Assembly (NCBI RefSeq): GCF_030373225.1 | Contig: NZ_JAUCZG010000006.1 | Span: forward strand, 87,159 to 151,158 | From: Hydrogenophaga sp. | Lineage (GTDB): Bacteria; Pseudomonadota; Gammaproteobacteria; Burkholderiales; Burkholderiaceae_C | Reading direction: 5' to 3' | DNA length: 64,000 bases | Part shown: piece after piece, positions 61,102-64,000 of the stretch | Layout of the letters: each line of letters starts with the position of its first letter | Position numbering within the stretch: the first letter of the stretch is position 1 | Program-made: the position numbers and the translations under genes | Notes under the pieces: generated by a model | Databases searched by the model: none | What the model saw: only the letters and a program-made list of their open reading frames with translations | Told to the model about the DNA's origin: nothing

Positions 61102-64000
61102 TTGAACCATCCTTTGATTTCGATCCACTGGGTACCGCTGAGATTGATTGGTTTGTAATCGAGCTTCGCAAGATATTGCAGCTCCTGCGCATAGACCCCA
61201 AGAGGGCGGCCGGACTTGGCATCGATATACATCCATTTATCCATGGGTATCGTTGCCAGCGCAATATCATCTTGTCTTAATACGGCTTGATCTAAAAATG
61301 GCCGATTTATTTTTTCGAAGAATTGGCCGGCTGCAGCTTCTTCAACTTCCTTGCTGACATTCAGCACGTTAAAGCTGCCTGGCCTTGCACCGAAATCGAT
61401 CGATTCATGTGCGTGCATTTGCTCGTTGATTGCACTATTCATGTCGGACGCAAATCGCCCTAAAACAGTGGTCGTTTTATGCGGATTGGGCGGAATGACT
61501 CCTGCAGAGGTTTGTAGACCAACTGGCGAACTGGAGGATCCATCAGCCCAAAAGTTGTTGTCAATCCTTGCTTGGTTCTTGGCTTTCGCTTCAGCTTCGG
61601 CCACTACCTTGGCAACCTGCGCACGCTTGACCGCATCGACTGTGACCTTCGCCCCGCCGGTTGTTATCGCAGTCACGCCGCTGCCCAGCGTGATCAGGTC
61701 CACCAACGCCTCGCCCCTGACACTGGGGTCTGTGCTGTTGAGCCTTGCGCTCAGATCTGCAGGCAGGCCCGTGATGGCGTTGGCGCTGTCGATCAGTGTC
61801 TGCTGCATGCCGTTTTCGGCAATCGCCTGCACGGTCATTGCAATGCCGACAACAGCACCCGCCAGCATCCCTGGGGGCGAGATTTTGAGCAGACCCTTGC
61901 CCACTCCGTGGAGGAAGGGGTTGCCTACCGCCTGCCGGTACTTGAATGCCTGGCTTTGAACGCTTGCACGTTCTGCCGTATCGACCAGATTGCCGAACTG
62001 GCCCGTGTAGCTCTTTGATGCGAACTGGATTGCCGCAGTCCAGCTCTGGCAGGCGGCGCTTGCGGGGCTTTGGCACGCTTGATCGATTTGCTGGTCGCGC
62101 CAGACATCAAGCCGATTGAGATGATCGATCTCGGCCTGTATTTTCTGACGGCAGGCTGCGTCTGTGCATGCGCGCAGATCACCATGCAATTTCAGACGTC
62201 TACTGGCTTCAGCGTGCGTCAGAAAGTTGTTCTGTACCTCGTTGAATGCTGCGGTAGCGCCTGAGATGCCTCCAGCACCGGCACCCAAGGCGGTGCTCGC
62301 TGCGGCCGTGATCACATCCCTCAAGAGGCCTTCAATGCCTGCTTCTTGCAGTGCATTGGCCACCACGGGCGCAGTGAGCGTGCCAGCGGCTGCGCCCGCT
62401 GCACCGGCCGCGCCGCCAGTCAACGCGCCGATGGTGGTGTGAGCTAGCAAACGAAGGGTGCCGTTGTCGCCCCAGTTCGACTCCATTTGTTGGGCCTGGG
62501 CGAGGAGGTCGGTCCTTCTGTCCGGATCGGGTTCGGCGTTAGCCTGCTCGCGCAAATCGCCAGCCCGTTTCAACTGGGTGGTGGCGTAGTCGCCAACAGC
62601 TTTGCTGGCTTGCTTGCCGAACTCGGCGGTGATGGCAATCTGCGCGTTGACCTCATCCTTGACGCGCTCCCTGTCGAAGATCGGCGCGATGCCGCTTTCG
62701 GCGTCCCCTGTTCTGGCCTGCGTTTCACCTGCGATACCCGAGATTGCCGAGGCGGTGACCGACGTAGCGGCGCCCTTGTCCGAGCCGATGCCAGCACTGC
62801 CCACCGGCCCGGTGGGCGCAACGGCCGACGCCTTTTCCACCGCGGTCTTCGCCGTGCTCTGATCCCCCAGCTTGCCGCTGAGGGACGCGTTCACCGAGTA
62901 ACCGTCGGCCTGGTACGCAGACTGGTTGTGAATAGCGGAGATCTCAAGCCCGCCCTGGCTGTCGAACCGGTTGGCACCGGCCTCCACCGCCACCTGCGTG
63001 CTGGTGATCGCGCCGCCGATCAACGTGGTCTTGCCACGGGTGGTCACGTCAAAGCCGCCGTCGCCTGCGCGGATGGCGCTTTGTTCCCTGACGCTGGCGT
63101 AGGTGCTGTCGATTCCGGTCTTGCCGACACCACCACTGACGCTGGACGCGCCGTAGCACAACGGTGGGATGCACAGGCTCACGCCTGCGCTGGCGCTCTC
63201 GCTCTTCTCGCTGTAGGTGGCTCGGTCCTGCAGGCTCTCGATGATCAAGTCGCCGCCGATGCTTGCCTGAACATTCGGAGCTGTCACCACGGCGCCGCGC
63301 AGCGTGGTGTCCGCGCCCGATTCGAGCTCGACCCGCTGGCCGGCCCGAACGTGGGTGTTGTTGTGGGTGATCTCTTCGTCTTTGCCTTGGCCCTTGCTGC
63401 GGCTGGCGTTGACGTTGATGCTGAAGCCTGTCTGTGCGCCGCCCACGTTGAAGCCCATGCCGACGCTGCCGCTCTTGCTGCTGTGGCTGTTGGTCTCACG
63501 TGTGGTGCTGGTGGCAGCCAGCAGGTGAATGTCACCTTCGGCCTTGAACCGAGCGGTGTCGCCGGCTTCGACCGAGCTGCCCTGGATGAGAATCGAGCCA
63601 GGGTCGGGATGCCCTTCGACAGGCTCAGGGCGAACGGCGGAAGGGATTGCGGTCAGTGTCACATCGCCCCCAGCCACCACGTTGGAGCCGTGCGCGCCTA
63701 CGCGCACGACCTCGCTGTTGCTCTGGCTCTTGCTGGAGCCGAGATTGATGTTGATGCCGATGCTTGCCGCCGCAGCCGGGTTGTTTGCAATCGACTTCAC
63801 TGTGTCGACCACCTGCTTGCCCTGCAGGGCCGCCACCGCCAGACCCAGCGCCTGCGTTCTGCCATCGCGGGTGTTGCTCAAGGCTTCGGCGGTGTTGGCC
63901 ACGCCTTGCAGTGCGTCGATCACTGGGTTGGACAGGCTCAGCGATATACCGCTCTGCTTGAACTTCTCCGCGCTGGTGCTGCGCTCGGTGGTGCGCGCTT
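61098..64000 (-). CDS. Filamentous haemagglutinin/CdiA-type polymorphic toxin, C-terminal part (5' end outside window)
   Basis: ARTTERSTSAEKFKQSGISLSLSNPVIDAL..., SILIQGSSVEAGDTARFKAEGDIHLLAATSTTRETNSHSSKSGSVGMGFNVGG, NEVQNNFLTHAEASRRLKLHGDLRACTDAACRQKI pretoxin-like segment; variable C-terminus ending IEIKGWFK. Frame open to 64000. Confidence 0.88.
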   Translation of the reverse strand, partial: ARTTERSTSAEKFKQSGISLSLSNPVIDALQGVANTAEALSNTRDGRTQALGLAVAALQGKQVVDTVKSIANNPAAAASIGININLGSSKSQSNSEVVRVGAHGSNVVAGGDVTLTAIPSAVRPEPVEGHPDPGSILIQGSSVEAGDTARFKAEGDIHLLAATSTTRETNSHSSKSGSVGMGFNVGGAQTGFSINVNASRSKGQGKDEEITHNNTHVRAGQRVELESGADTTLRGAVVTAPNVQASIGGDLIIESLQDRATYSEKSESASAGVSLCIPPLCYGASSVSGGVGKTGIDSTYASVREQSAIRAGDGGFDVTTRGKTTLIGGAITSTQVAVEAGANRFDSQGGLEISAIHNQSAYQADGYSVNASLSGKLGDQSTAKTAVEKASAVAPTGPVGSAGIGSDKGAATSVTASAISGIAGETQARTGDAESGIAPIFDRERVKDEVNAQIAITAEFGKQASKAVGDYATTQLKRAGDLREQANAEPDPDRRTDLLAQAQQMESNWGDNGTLRLLAHTTIGALTGGAAGAAGAAAGTLTAPVVANALQEAGIEGLLRDVITAAASTALGAGAGGISGATAAFNEVQNNFLTHAEASRRLKLHGDLRACTDAACRQKIQAEIDHLNRLDVWRDQQIDQACQSPASAACQSWTAAIQFASKSYTGQFGNLVDTAERASVQSQAFKYRQAVGNPFLHGVGKGLLKISPPGMLAGAVVGIAMTVQAIAENGMQQTLIDSANAITGLPADLSARLNSTDPSVRGEALVDLITLGSGVTAITTGGAKVTVDAVKRAQVAKVVAEAEAKAKNQARIDNNFWADGSSSSPVGLQTSAGVIPPNPHKTTTVLGRFASDMNSAINEQMHAHESIDFGARPGSFNVLNVSKEVEEAAAGQFFEKINRPFLDQAVLRQDDIALATIPMDKWMYIDAKSGRPLGVYAQELQYLAKLDYKPINLSGTQWIEIKGWFK
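63610..63640. repeat. REP-like element, family 1, inside the haemagglutinin coding sequence
   Basis: tgcccttcgacaggctcagggcgaacggcgg, encoding AVRPEPVEG on the minus strand. Confidence 0.8.

Noticed and set aside
1-64000. CRISPR arrays, tRNA/rRNA genes, transposases or integrases
   Set aside because: No regularly spaced direct repeats, no recognisable tRNA/rRNA stretches and no transposase/integrase motifs in the ORF translations; small RNAs cannot be excluded by eye.

Overview
The window is GC-rich chromosomal DNA, most like a betaproteobacterium of the Burkholderiales/Comamonadaceae type (inferred from gene order, protein features and two recognisable dispersed-repeat families). Left to right it holds: a patatin-like gene; hpf-ptsN-hprK; fur (minus); bamE-dapB-exbB-exbD; leuS-lptE-holA; an apparently inserted ~17 kb block (orphan 7TM histidine kinase, AraC-type regulator, Liv-type ABC operon plus aldehyde dehydrogenase, and a beta-barrel-like protein followed by a 1919-aa Ig-like repeat protein); proA; gshA-kup-benE-gshB; small accessory genes; an SsuABC-like transporter; a YafJ-like amidotransferase; an MFS pump; multihaem cytochromes c; a GGT/TauE/TRAP cluster; an M48 peptidase; a small island with a DUF6516-type toxin/antitoxin pair, a Zn-ribbon/NDT-like gene split by an in-frame TAG, and an AAA/DUF4143 ATPase frameshifted by an apparent 4-bp duplication; malate synthase G; a haloacid dehalogenase; and an AT-richer right end carrying a filamentous-haemagglutinin/CdiA-type polymorphic toxin C-terminus with an overlapping putative immunity gene. 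I saw no rRNA, tRNA, CRISPR array, transposase or integrase. The items I rate highest are (i) the barrel/Ig-like two-gene unit, (ii) the decayed or switched-off TA/NDT/ATPase island, (iii) the toxin-immunity pair of unrecognised type, and (iv) two dispersed palindromic repeat families that have entered coding sequences in frame (ABC ATPase, VF530-like protein, haemagglutinin). All family assignments are by reading the protein sequences; no database search was run.
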